Source: a virus. Taken from it: a DNA stretch of 34,223 nucleotides. The stretch covers positions 1 to 34,223 of the IMG/VR virus record IMGVR_UViG_3300017732_000027; one strand, given 5' to 3'. Below, piece after piece: positions 1 through 6,847 of this stretch; the stretch's first letter is position 1, and each line of letters begins with the position of its first letter. Below the pieces are notes generated by a model. It did not search any database. It was not told the origin of the DNA and saw nothing but the letters and a program-made list of their open reading frames with translations. The position numbers and the translations under genes were made by a program.

Positions 1-51
1 GACTATTTCGTACTCGAAGGTTTATGTTATGAAGTAGGATTACCTACCTAA
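1..51 (+). CDS. C-terminal end of an upstream gene (partial)
   Basis: The first reading frame of the window is open from base 1 and gives 16 codons ending ...YEVGLPT before a TAA at 49-51. It has the same strand as everything else and is followed by a short non-coding gap, which is why I read it as the tail of a real gene cut by the window edge. The fragment is too short to assign a product. In T4-like phages a tail or baseplate gene would be expected here, but that is inference from position only. Confidence 0.4.
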   Translation, partial: DYFVLEGLCYEVGLPT

Positions 52-94
52 AGTAATACTAACTCGTATCGCTACTAAATGTTAATTAGGCACA

Positions 95-102
95 TATAAA
101 AA
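95..102 (+). promoter_or_regulatory. Possible T4-type late promoter (TATAAAAA)
   Basis: TATAAAAA lies in the 149-base gap between the upstream gene tail and the NlpC-like gene and differs by one base from the T4 late consensus TATAAATA. A 10-base perfect palindrome (AGGTTAACCT, 112-121) follows it. Both are short and may be chance in AT-rich DNA. The rest of the gap (52-200) shows nothing else I can support. Confidence 0.25.
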
Positions 103-200
103 AGTCCTTTGAGGTTAACCTACAACAGTATAGGGACAGCTATATTATCGAAATCGCCCATTATGGTACCTAGATATAGAAAAAATCCCGCAGGAAAAAA

Positions 201-617
201 ATGTCTCAGAAGTTGAAAAGAAAATACGAAGCTGAGTACGCTCAGTTCATCGGTAAGGAGTGGAGTAAGACCAAGGGTGGTGGTTGCTTCACTCTTTTGT
301 TTGATATGGGAAAGGAGATAGGATATCACACCTGTAAGGAAGACTATTCATTCACCGCCAAGGAGTTCCTTAGAGATCTCTGGGAAGCCGAGGATTGGAC
401 TGCGATTAAAACGTCGAGTATGGGTGAGGTATTTGATATCAGTGATCTACAAAAGTACGACATACTGGTGATGAGGGTGGAGAAAAGACTTAATCACTGT
501 GCTGTGTACTTGGGAGAAGGGTTTATATTACATCACAAAGCGTTCTCGAAGTCTAACATAGAAGCAGTAGAAACCTATATACCTTCGACACTGTACGTTA
601 TACGAAAGAATGCATAG
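201..617 (+). CDS. NlpC/P60-like cysteine peptidase, probable tail-associated
   Basis: A 138-residue protein. Family knowledge: NlpC/P60 enzymes are papain-like cysteine peptidases that cut peptidoglycan stem peptides, and phages carry them on tails (lambda K-type). What is visible: a G-G-G-C-F segment places Cys29 at the start of a helix as candidate nucleophile; a 'YDILVMRV' strand then leads to N-H-C-A-V-Y-L-G-E-G, with His99 as candidate catalytic base, followed by a second His pair at 111-112. This order, Cys-helix then D-x-L and H-x-x-x-Y-L-G, is typical of the family. The start is supported by AGGAAA a few bases upstream. The gene overlaps the next start by 8 bases. The role could instead be cell-entry related or structural. 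Catalysis is inferred from motif order only. Confidence 0.6.
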   Translation: MSQKLKRKYEAEYAQFIGKEWSKTKGGGCFTLLFDMGKEIGYHTCKEDYSFTAKEFLRDLWEAEDWTAIKTSSMGEVFDISDLQKYDILVMRVEKRLNHCAVYLGEGFILHHKAFSKSNIEAVETYIPSTLYVIRKNA

Positions 618-768
618 ATTCACAACAACTATTGAAGAAGATGATGATACAGGGGAACTGTTTGTTAAACTACCAGAGTCTTTATTATCTGCTGCTGACT
701 TAAATATCGGAGATGTGGTAGAATATAGTGTAGAAAATGAAACTATTATCTTAACTAAAGATCAATGA
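610..768 (+). CDS. Small AbrB/MazE-like peptide
   Basis: A 52-residue acidic peptide overlapping the previous gene by 8 bases and the next by four (ATGA). It reads M-H-R-F-T-T-T-I-E-E-D then a T-G-E-L-F-V-K-L-P-E-S-L-L stretch and a G-D-V-V-E-Y turn, ending T-K-D-Q. The pattern 'TG-(hydrophobic)-LP-x-x-L(L)...L-x-x-GD-x-(V/L)-x(2)' is that of swapped-hairpin AbrB/SpoVT domains such as MazE antitoxins, and cyanophages carry similar short copies. No toxin partner of known type is adjacent, so an antitoxin role is not supported. It may be a small DNA-binding or structural peptide. Tight overlap on both sides supports it being a real gene. Confidence 0.6.
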   Translation: MHRFTTTIEEDDDTGELFVKLPESLLSAADLNIGDVVEYSVENETIILTKDQ

Positions 769-956
769 AAAACTCTTTTGCTGATTTAACTGCAAGTGAA
801 TTGGAAATGTGTTATGATGCAGTTAGGTATTATCAAATGAATCATATAGGTCCTTTTAAACACGGACCTTATGAAACTGCTAATTCTATCTTAGCCAAAC
901 TACATTATGTAAAGACCCCCTATGACAGATCACAAGCAGTCGGAACAGCAGACTGA
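765..956 (+). CDS. Small hypothetical protein
   Basis: A 63-residue soluble protein of unknown function. The start overlaps the upstream stop as ATGA, and its 3' end overlaps the next gene by 35 bases, which suggests translational coupling in a dense phage operon. The sequence has one predicted amphipathic helix (L-T-A-S-E-L-E-M-C-Y-D-A-V-R-Y-Y-Q-M) and no transmembrane segment or recognisable catalytic motif. I do not recognise the family. Confidence 0.55.
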   Translation: MKNSFADLTASELEMCYDAVRYYQMNHIGPFKHGPYETANSILAKLHYVKTPYDRSQAVGTAD

Positions 957-1128
957 GTGGACAATTACTCTCACTAAAGAAGAACGTCAGCTCATATGCA
1001 ACTCAGGCGGTTGGTGTTTGTTATACAAGGCTGAAGTCTGTGGTGGCAAACCCCTTGAGAACGTTCAGAAGACGTGGAGATCAATCCGTGCTAAACTAGA
1101 AGCTCCTGAGAAGGGATTCATAGAGTAG
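922..1128 (+). CDS. Small hypothetical protein
   Basis: A 68-residue protein, unknown. The N-terminus is Q/E-rich, followed by a W-T-I-T-L-T-K-E-E-R-Q-L-I-C segment and a G-G-W-C-L-L-Y-K stretch with two cysteines, then a basic helix (V-Q-K-T-W-R-S-I-R-A-K-L). It overlaps the preceding gene by 35 bases in another frame. The 44 bases after its stop (1129-1172) contain no clear promoter or hairpin. No function can be assigned. Confidence 0.5.
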   Translation: MTDHKQSEQQTEWTITLTKEERQLICNSGGWCLLYKAEVCGGKPLENVQKTWRSIRAKLEAPEKGFIE

Positions 1129-1172
1129 TAAACCCCTCTGAAACCTTACCCCCGCGAGCGTCGTAACTAACT

Positions 1173-1712
1173 ATGAGCTTTGACTTTGATATTGAAGATG
1201 AATACTTAGATGCTAAGTCTCTTTGCATACTGCAAGAAGAGATGACTAGCGATAGGTTCAACTGGAATCTATCTACTAAGGTGGAGGATCGTGCTCTTGA
1301 TATGCTATTTCCGAACGTAGGACTTTGGAATTGGCAACTATGTAATGTAATGTATTCTAATGGACGACCTCTAACTGATGAGTATGACCTTGTACTGCCC
1401 TTAATTAATAGGATCTCACCGCGTGCGTTAATACGAGTAAAGGCGAACCTAGTCCCTATAACTGAGTCTAGGAGAGAGTACGAGTTTCATACGGATTTAC
1501 ATCCAGAAGGGTATGAGGGTGCAAAGACCTCGATCTTCTATGTAAATACTAATAATGGTTTTACTTCCATACGAGATGAGATAACTGGTTTTCAAAGAGA
1601 TGTTGAGTCTAAAGAGAACAGGTTACTTAGTTTTCCACAGGAAGTAATGCATAGGGGTACCTCTTGTACTAATGCCTCAAATCGTATTGTTATCAACCTT
1701 AACTATTTTTAA
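1173..1712 (+). CDS. 2-oxoglutarate/Fe(II)-dependent oxygenase family protein
   Basis: A 179-residue protein with the jelly-roll iron-binding triad of the 2OG-Fe(II) dioxygenases: F-H-T-D-L-H gives His106 and Asp108, and V-M-H-R-G gives His160. Arg171 in S-N-R-I-V-I-N-L-N-Y-F is at the expected place for binding the 2-oxoglutarate carboxylate. Members of the superfamily hydroxylate or otherwise oxidise proteins, nucleic acids or small molecules using O2. The substrate cannot be told from sequence. Such genes are common in T4-like cyanophages. No good Shine-Dalgarno sequence precedes the ATG. The stop is followed directly by the next start (TAA-ATG), suggesting co-translation with the PsbN-like membrane protein. 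A second, differently built 2OG enzyme lies 243 bases downstream. Confidence 0.8.
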   Translation: MSFDFDIEDEYLDAKSLCILQEEMTSDRFNWNLSTKVEDRALDMLFPNVGLWNWQLCNVMYSNGRPLTDEYDLVLPLINRISPRALIRVKANLVPITESRREYEFHTDLHPEGYEGAKTSIFYVNTNNGFTSIRDEITGFQRDVESKENRLLSFPQEVMHRGTSCTNASNRIVINLNYF

Positions 1713-1952
1713 ATGATCGGATCCGAAATGTATGCTATCAGAGACTTGCTTCTCTCTTGCACACCTGTGTATACCCTACCAGGTACGTGGACTAAGTGTA
1801 ATGCTATAATTCCACACTATAATGCTAATCCTAATGCAACGTTTGCTATTTCTATTCTAGTGATCCTTATTCTGGGTACTGGTTATGGTCTATATAAAGC
1901 GTTCTTTGATAACAAGGAGTTAGCAGATCCTTGGGATGATCACGATGATTGA
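1713..1952 (+). CDS. Single-span membrane protein with PsbN-like C-terminus
   Basis: A 79-residue protein with one clear transmembrane helix at about residues 42-61 (A-T-F-A-I-S-I-L-V-I-L-I-L-G-T-G-Y-G-L-Y) followed by an acidic tail, K-E-L-A-D-P-W-D-D-H-D-D. Cyanobacterial PsbN, a roughly 43-46 residue thylakoid protein needed for photosystem II assembly or repair, ends in a very similar motif (x-L-x-D-P-F-x-x-H-E-D) after a single helix, so I read this as a phage PsbN-like protein. It is longer by about 40 residues at the N-terminus, with two cysteines (16 and 29). There is no in-frame ATG nearer the helix, so either the extension is real or a non-ATG start is used. The ATG at 1713 abuts the stop of the upstream oxygenase; a later ATG at 1728 is also possible. 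Alternative: an unrelated small phage membrane protein with a chance acidic tail. Confidence 0.6.
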   Translation: MIGSEMYAIRDLLLSCTPVYTLPGTWTKCNAIIPHYNANPNATFAISILVILILGTGYGLYKAFFDNKELADPWDDHDD

Positions 1953-1954
1953 TT

Positions 1955-2482
1955 ATGAGAATGTTAATTGAACCGTTCGGACCTAAGATACTCAGGTCTT
2001 TTCTACCTGAGAAATACAGACAAGCTTTGTTAGCAGATGCATTTAATATGGACGATGATGCATCTCCTATCCTTGCAGGTCAAGTTAATGAGCAGTTATA
2101 CTTCTATCCCGAAGAAGGGATAATGACTCCTTTTAACTATGCAGTGCACGAGTATCTGGGAGAACAAAGATTACATACTATCGAACCCTTATGGGTAAAC
2201 TTTGCAGTAGCAGGTGATTGGCAACCTGTACACAACCACGATGGTGACTTAAGTATGGTTGCATTCCTAGATGTGCCAAAAGGTATTTACGAAGAGACTG
2301 AGATAGCAGGTTCCTTGTTCTTTCAGTATGGAGAGAGGATACAACATAATAAGAATACTTACGGACCTATTAAACCCCAAGTAGGAGAGTTCTTTATCTT
2401 TCCTAGTTGGTTAAACCATTATGTGTATCCTTTTGTCTCGTCGGGACAGAGGATCTCACTCTCAGGAAACATTTACACTTAA
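1955..2482 (+). CDS. 2OG-Fe(II) oxygenase (cyanophage type, PF13759-like)
   Basis: A 175-residue protein from the ATG at 1955; a TTG six bases earlier and an ATG at 1961 are alternatives. It carries the typical order of this small family: W-V-N-F-A-V-A-G-D-W, then P-V-H-N-H-D-G-D-L-S with His93/His95 as candidate iron ligands, F-L-D-V-P, G-E-F-F-I-F-P-S-W-L-N-H with His155, and S-G-Q-R-I-S-L-S-G-N with Arg166 for the cosubstrate. These features are those of the 2OG-FeII oxygenases abundant in T4-like marine cyanophages, whose substrates are generally unknown. The start lies two bases after the stop of the PsbN-like gene, so the three genes 1173-2482 look like one transcription and translation unit. 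Confidence 0.85.
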   Translation: MRMLIEPFGPKILRSFLPEKYRQALLADAFNMDDDASPILAGQVNEQLYFYPEEGIMTPFNYAVHEYLGEQRLHTIEPLWVNFAVAGDWQPVHNHDGDLSMVAFLDVPKGIYEETEIAGSLFFQYGERIQHNKNTYGPIKPQVGEFFIFPSWLNHYVYPFVSSGQRISLSGNIYT

Positions 2483-2484
2483 CT

Positions 2485-2583
2485 ATGGAACTTTTTATTA
2501 TCTTTGGAGGTGCTTATGCACTCTACACAGTTGGTATGGCAATCGCTACTGAACTAGACTATCGTGCTGCTAATAAAAAATGA
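2485..2583 (+). CDS. 32-residue membrane peptide
   Basis: A very short frame, M-E-L-F-I-I-F-G-G-A-Y-A-L-Y-T-V-G-M-A-I-A onward, that is almost entirely one hydrophobic helix followed by a charged tail (T-E-L-D-Y-R-A-A-N-K-K). It fills exactly the space between the oxygenase stop at 2482 and the next start, with which it overlaps as ATGA (2580-2583). That neat fit and the composition support a real gene. Function unknown. It could be a holin-like or membrane-complex peptide, but nothing in the sequence decides this. Confidence 0.5.
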   Translation: MELFIIFGGAYALYTVGMAIATELDYRAANKK

Positions 2584-2867
2584 GCGACATACCTGAGTTT
2601 GAAAACTATCAAGACGAACTAGAATGGAGATTCGTAAAGATTGCGGAATCTATTAAGTCTCTTGCTATTAAGATAAAGACTGTAGAAGGATTCTTTGGAA
2701 GAGGATCTTCAATGATCCAGTATAAGATACCTGGTAACGATGACTACAGTGATCTTGCTAGTGTGTTTGACGATCTGTATGACCGTCTAAATAAGATTGA
2801 AGAAGACATTGCTATAAATGGGAGCTTACCTGATCGAAACAGGTCGGAGTTATCAGAACCCGATTGA
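2580..2867 (+). CDS. Hypothetical protein, helical, acidic
   Basis: A 95-residue, highly charged, probably helical protein (E-W-R-F-V-K-I-A-E-S-I-K-S-L-A-I-K-I-K and D-L-Y-D-R-L-N-K-I-E-E-D-I). It has no transmembrane segment or known motif. It overlaps the start of the large downstream structural gene by 50 bases in a different frame, unusually long for this cluster, which suggests translational coupling with it. It might be a small chaperone or assembly partner of that protein, but this is only a guess from position. Confidence 0.55.
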   Translation: MSDIPEFENYQDELEWRFVKIAESIKSLAIKIKTVEGFFGRGSSMIQYKIPGNDDYSDLASVFDDLYDRLNKIEEDIAINGSLPDRNRSELSEPD

Positions 2868-5800
2868 TTCACACGATTATAATCGTACCTATACTGCTGC
2901 GGATTCACCTCATATTGGTAATCTTGTAACGTCAGGTTCTGATGGAGAGATGTCAGTTGATAAGAATGCGACAGGCGGTACATATACAATTACAACTGGT
3001 GGTGGTGCTGGTTCTTATCAGTTTGGTAAGGATGAGGTCTATTATATTGGTACACAACAAACAACACGAATAGAATACGCATACGCAGAAAGAAGAGAGA
3101 TATATCGTTGGTATTCTGGTAGGAGAAACGATCATCTATACTATGATCAAGTGGATTTGGATGATAGTTTACCTATGAATCCAAAAAGATATAATAAAGA
3201 ACCACGTAACGGAAGAGAAGTCTTCCTATTGTCAAAAGATAGTCATACTGGTAACACTCAGGTATATTTGCATTATGATGCAGCAAACTTTAATTCATAT
3301 CTATCAACCAGTAGTACAGGTGCACTAAGATCATTAGGTTATATTTGGTCATCACAGGCTGCTGCTGACACTGCACAGATTGTACATCCCTCTGAAGACC
3401 TACTACCTCTATACCACTATCGTAGAGCTAACCCTGTTGACGACCTCTATACTACAGATCCTACTAAAGAGACGAACATACAGACAGATGTGTCAGGTGT
3501 TCCCAACTCCCCTAATCCAGGAAATCAAGAATATCAGTATCAAGGTATATACGGATACGTGTTCTCACGTACTGCTCCACGCTATAGAAATCAATATGTT
3601 GACGTAGGTAAACCAATAAACACTGGTGAAGTGAACAGATCTAACTGGTATAGTTGGTCAGGAGGGTATAATGAGGACGCATATAACAATTCTTCGCCTC
3701 CTGCAAGCACTTTAGGTTGGGGAAATCCAGATAATGCTGAAATAAACGACTCAAAAGCGAATTTTGAGTGGTTTTATGGCAAAAATGGAGCTGTAAAGGC
3801 GTGTTTACCCAAATTTTTGGGTTTTCACGATGCTTTTGAGGGTCAATTCGTCTATTATCTGTATGATACGACATTTCCGTTCTCAGGACCGATATATGGT
3901 ATTAATTTAATTACAACTGATGCTCCTTGTAACCCATCAACTGCTGATTGCCCTCACGATCCACATACATTATACCATTCTTACTACTATGAGATGCGTC
4001 AAGACGCTTGGGAGACCAAAAAGACGCATATTTCAGTAGATACACCAGGTCAAGATGGTTTATCCGAATCATTTTGGGCTGTGGGTACTGATGATCAGAT
4101 GGTATTCTTTAGATACACTACAGAGACTGGTTTCTTCGTACCTGGTGAACAAGTAAATGGGTGGTTAATACAGTCAGTGCGTTACTTTGGTGATGAACTG
4201 CGTTGTGGTTTTATGAGATTGCAGACTATAGCAGGTGCAAAAGGTAATGTATTCACTTATCAACAAACATTTACCTCTACAAACAGTGGAACTGCTTCAA
4301 TATTGGCAGGTTACGGTATTCCTGATAAAGCAGCATTCTTCGGTGTGTATGAATTTCCTAAGAAATTGTCCTATTATAAAGCAGAAATCGATAATGATGC
4401 ACTAATACCACAAAGAAACTTCGATGAAGCAATTTTACAAGCGTATGTAAGTGAAAAAGGGGAGATTGAAGAGATAGAAATTATCAATGCAGGTAAAGAT
4501 TACAAAGATCCTGACATTATTATCTCTATTCCAGACATTAGAAGAGTGGAAGGGTTCACTGATACTGCTACAAACATCCCAGAAATGTTTGTTGATGGTA
4601 TTTCTGGTGAACCTCAGCTCAATTTTCAGACTACAGAAGACTTTGAGCAATCAAATAAGGCAGGTAGGGAGACAGTTACACATCTTGAAAAGCAAAAATG
4701 GGAGACAGATGCAGGTTATACTAAAAGTGTAAAGCAAGCAAAGGCATCTATCATATTAAATGAAGAAGGATGTATCAAAAGTGTAACCATATTGGAACCT
4801 GGTGCGGGTTATCAACCAGGTGAAGAGGTTGGTGTGCGTGTTGTAGAGCGTGATAAAGAGACTAGAGAAGACACATTCGTTGGAGAAGACACCAAAAATG
4901 TCCAAGCGGAGTTAGATAATTCATTTGATAGTGACGATACACCGAAGGAAGTAAGAGATGCATTAAAAGATCCAATGCGTATTATGAAGGAAGGATTATC
5001 TTCCATTGATACAACTATATCAACAGACTATGTAACTGGGTATATTGGTGTAGCAGATCTTGAAAAAGATGAAAAAACTAAGTTCTGTGACAAGATTCCT
5101 TCAGAGTGCTTATCACCTGACCTAGGAAAGAACTGGTATAGACTTGGAAATATCATAAATCCAGACACATATGTCGGAGGAATCGCTTCTTCACCAAATT
5201 CCACTCCAATAGCAAATGAATTGACTAAGTTTTTAAGTCCATCTGTAAGTAATAATGTTGCACATTCAAACTATTTGGAAGAAAAGACCTCAAATGGTCT
5301 GCCAGGTATGTTTGGTGGTGCTTGTTTAGAGACATTCCAAGCAAAACTATACGGAGTGAAAAGATTTTTTGATGTACCTTGCCCTATGACTGGATATGAT
5401 CAATACGGAAAGTACAAAACTTTTGGATTTATCCCATACAAGTATTGCGGAAGTAAACAAGAAAGTGCACAGGTACGTGTTTCTATTAGTGTAGAGGGTG
5501 ATGTATCTAAAAAAGGAGAGACAGTTAATCAAGCGTTCCTTGATTGGTTGGAATCTCTACCTAAACCTACACTGACTAGACCAAGACCTGTTATGGATGG
5601 TAATACTGATAAAACAACCAAGTCACACGCTTGTAATCGTGGTGGTGATGTGAATGGTCGTTGCTTTGCTACAGGTAATGGTACATATAGTTTTGTTCCT
5701 GAAGCAGGTGATGAGAATACATTTGACTTTGTAGGAACAGAACTAGAGAAGTTAGCTACGTGGGTAGGTCCTGGCAACTATAACAGTTACGGAACTGGTA

Positions 5801-6276
5801 CAGTGGAGATTACAGACACGATGTTAACGCCACCTAATGACACGTATTCGCACACCTATAACACAATACAATTTGCTACGTGTACAAATGGCAAGTTTCC
5901 TAATCCGTGCTGGCACAATTTCATTGCTGATGGCGTACTTGATGTTTATAGTGGATATGATGAGAACGGTAATGGGCTTGCATCTGATAACATATGCACA
6001 GGACAACCTTTCTCAGACCCATCTACGTGGGTGCAGAGTAGTGTCTTAAACTCATATGGTGAATGTGCTGCATTGCAGAACATTGTGCACTCTACTGTGG
6101 CATTTGACACAGGTAAAACTAACGAAGATAATCCATACATAGAACTAGGACCGATAAACGGTAATATGCACTGGGTCAACTACCTTCCTGGTGCAACACA
6201 TCTATTAACCCAATCATTAAAGAGATATGGTAATCCGTATTTCGACGAATGCGATATAATTGAACCTGAACAATAA
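2818..6276 (+). CDS. Large virion structural protein with DUF5648-like repeats
   Basis: A 1152-residue protein. The N-terminus (M-G-A-Y-L-I-E-T-G-R) begins inside the previous gene, with AGAAG upstream of the ATG. Two stretches resemble the beta-repeat of DUF5648-type carbohydrate- or surface-associated proteins: residues 94-109 (E-I-Y-R-W-Y-S-G-R-R-N-D-H-L-Y-Y) and 195-250 (L-Y-H-Y-R-R...D-L-Y-T-T-D-P...G-I-Y-G-Y-V-F). Around residues 550-575 and 655-675 there are two beta-repeat units with the signature I-N-A-G-K-D-Y and P-G-A-G-Y-Q-P, the type found in dozens of copies in the giant protein downstream. The C-terminal third is rich in cysteines and aromatic residues. It overlaps the PAAR gene by one base (TAATG). 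A tail-tip or baseplate-associated adhesin is likely. It has no counterpart I recognise in T4. Confidence 0.75.
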   Translation: MGAYLIETGRSYQNPIDSHDYNRTYTAADSPHIGNLVTSGSDGEMSVDKNATGGTYTITTGGGAGSYQFGKDEVYYIGTQQTTRIEYAYAERREIYRWYSGRRNDHLYYDQVDLDDSLPMNPKRYNKEPRNGREVFLLSKDSHTGNTQVYLHYDAANFNSYLSTSSTGALRSLGYIWSSQAAADTAQIVHPSEDLLPLYHYRRANPVDDLYTTDPTKETNIQTDVSGVPNSPNPGNQEYQYQGIYGYVFSRTAPRYRNQYVDVGKPINTGEVNRSNWYSWSGGYNEDAYNNSSPPASTLGWGNPDNAEINDSKANFEWFYGKNGAVKACLPKFLGFHDAFEGQFVYYLYDTTFPFSGPIYGINLITTDAPCNPSTADCPHDPHTLYHSYYYEMRQDAWETKKTHISVDTPGQDGLSESFWAVGTDDQMVFFRYTTETGFFVPGEQVNGWLIQSVRYFGDELRCGFMRLQTIAGAKGNVFTYQQTFTSTNSGTASILAGYGIPDKAAFFGVYEFPKKLSYYKAEIDNDALIPQRNFDEAILQAYVSEKGEIEEIEIINAGKDYKDPDIIISIPDIRRVEGFTDTATNIPEMFVDGISGEPQLNFQTTEDFEQSNKAGRETVTHLEKQKWETDAGYTKSVKQAKASIILNEEGCIKSVTILEPGAGYQPGEEVGVRVVERDKETREDTFVGEDTKNVQAELDNSFDSDDTPKEVRDALKDPMRIMKEGLSSIDTTISTDYVTGYIGVADLEKDEKTKFCDKIPSECLSPDLGKNWYRLGNIINPDTYVGGIASSPNSTPIANELTKFLSPSVSNNVAHSNYLEEKTSNGLPGMFGGACLETFQAKLYGVKRFFDVPCPMTGYDQYGKYKTFGFIPYKYCGSKQESAQVRVSISVEGDVSKKGETVNQAFLDWLESLPKPTLTRPRPVMDGNTDKTTKSHACNRGGDVNGRCFATGNGTYSFVPEAGDENTFDFVGTELEKLATWVGPGNYNSYGTGTVEITDTMLTPPNDTYSHTYNTIQFATCTNGKFPNPCWHNFIADGVLDVYSGYDENGNGLASDNICTGQPFSDPSTWVQSSVLNSYGECAALQNIVHSTVAFDTGKTNEDNPYIELGPINGNMHWVNYLPGATHLLTQSLKRYGNPYFDECDIIEPEQ

Positions 6277-6809
6277 TGGCATTAGGAGTCTTAAAACCAG
6301 TTGCGAATCATAATGGGTTACCTGACACAGGTCACGGTATACCTATTCCTTCGACTATTCATAGTACACAACCTTGTAATAGTCCTCCTATTGAATTACC
6401 AATTATTGTTAAGGACAAAACTTGTTTATGGCCACCAACACCATTGGTTCCATTAACTGCTCTCAATCCAATGCGAGCAACAGTATTGGTAAATGGTTTG
6501 CCAATTATGATTAACTCTGATACTTTTACCACACACAGAAGTATCACAACCAATATTATTAACTATGTGTGCCCTTGTGGTAAGGCAATGTGCATTATAC
6601 CGACTCCTATTAACTGTAGTTTGCTTACTATGGAAGATATGAAGGGAATTGGACACGGAAGAACACTATGGGCAACTACATTTACTGTATTTGCGTTCAA
6701 AATTCCTATTGGTCGTCTTACAGACCCATTAGGATTCGGTGTAACTGGTAAATCTTGGCCGTGTTCGTCTGCTATTGCCTTTGGAAGTCCAAATGTATTG
6801 GCAGGTTGA
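6276..6809 (+). CDS. PAAR-like spike-tip protein (T4 gp5.4 analogue)
   Basis: A 177-residue, proline- and cysteine-rich protein. The hallmark is A-T-V-L-V-N-G-L-P-I-M-I-N-S-D, the repeated 'VLVNG-x-P' type strand of PAAR proteins, with several H and C residues (T-G-H-G-I-P-I-P; V-C-P-C-G-K-A-M-C) able to bind the metal ion at the tip. The C-terminus has P-C-S-S-A-I-A-F-G-S-P-N-V-L, also typical. PAAR proteins cap the membrane-piercing spike of contractile tails; in T4 this is gp5.4. The start overlaps the preceding stop by one base. The stop runs straight into a CTAAATA box and a 7-bp inverted repeat. Confidence 0.75.
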   Translation: MALGVLKPVANHNGLPDTGHGIPIPSTIHSTQPCNSPPIELPIIVKDKTCLWPPTPLVPLTALNPMRATVLVNGLPIMINSDTFTTHRSITTNIINYVCPCGKAMCIIPTPINCSLLTMEDMKGIGHGRTLWATTFTVFAFKIPIGRLTDPLGFGVTGKSWPCSSAIAFGSPNVLAG

Positions 6810-6838
6810 TCTAAATATGCTACAATCCTACTAGATCA
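6807..6838 (+). other. Inverted repeat (7-bp stem) followed by a T-rich run
   Basis: TGATCTA (6807-6813) is the exact reverse complement of TAGATCA (6832-6838), with an 18-base loop, and is followed by a T-rich run up to the ATG at 6848. It overlaps the stop of the PAAR gene. The stem is AT-rich and the loop large, so a true terminator is doubtful. It may be an RNA-processing or weak termination signal, or chance. Confidence 0.3.
6811..6817 (+). promoter_or_regulatory. CTAAATA box, candidate late promoter
   Basis: An exact CTAAATA lies immediately after the PAAR stop and 31 bases before the next ATG. It resembles the T4-type late promoter core (TATAAATA) and the same heptamer occurs again in front of gp25. 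Its place in one of the few intergenic gaps supports a regulatory role. Confidence 0.5.
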
Positions 6839-6847
6839 TTATTTTTT

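Noticed and set aside
112-121. AGGTTAACCT palindrome as an operator
   Set aside because: A single 10-base palindrome without a second copy or a known regulator is expected by chance.
164-217. A 17-codon frame starting at the ATG near 164, in the leader of the NlpC-like gene
   Set aside because: Too short, no ribosome site, overlaps the better start at 201 and has no recognisable content.
2813-2820. TATAAATG just before the 1152-residue gene as a late promoter
   Set aside because: It overlaps the start codon itself and lies within the upstream gene, so transcription from it could not include the ribosome site.
2744-6656. Minus-strand and alternative-frame open stretches inside the 1152-residue and PAAR genes
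   Set aside because: Each is fully covered by a longer, better supported plus-strand gene and has no domain features.
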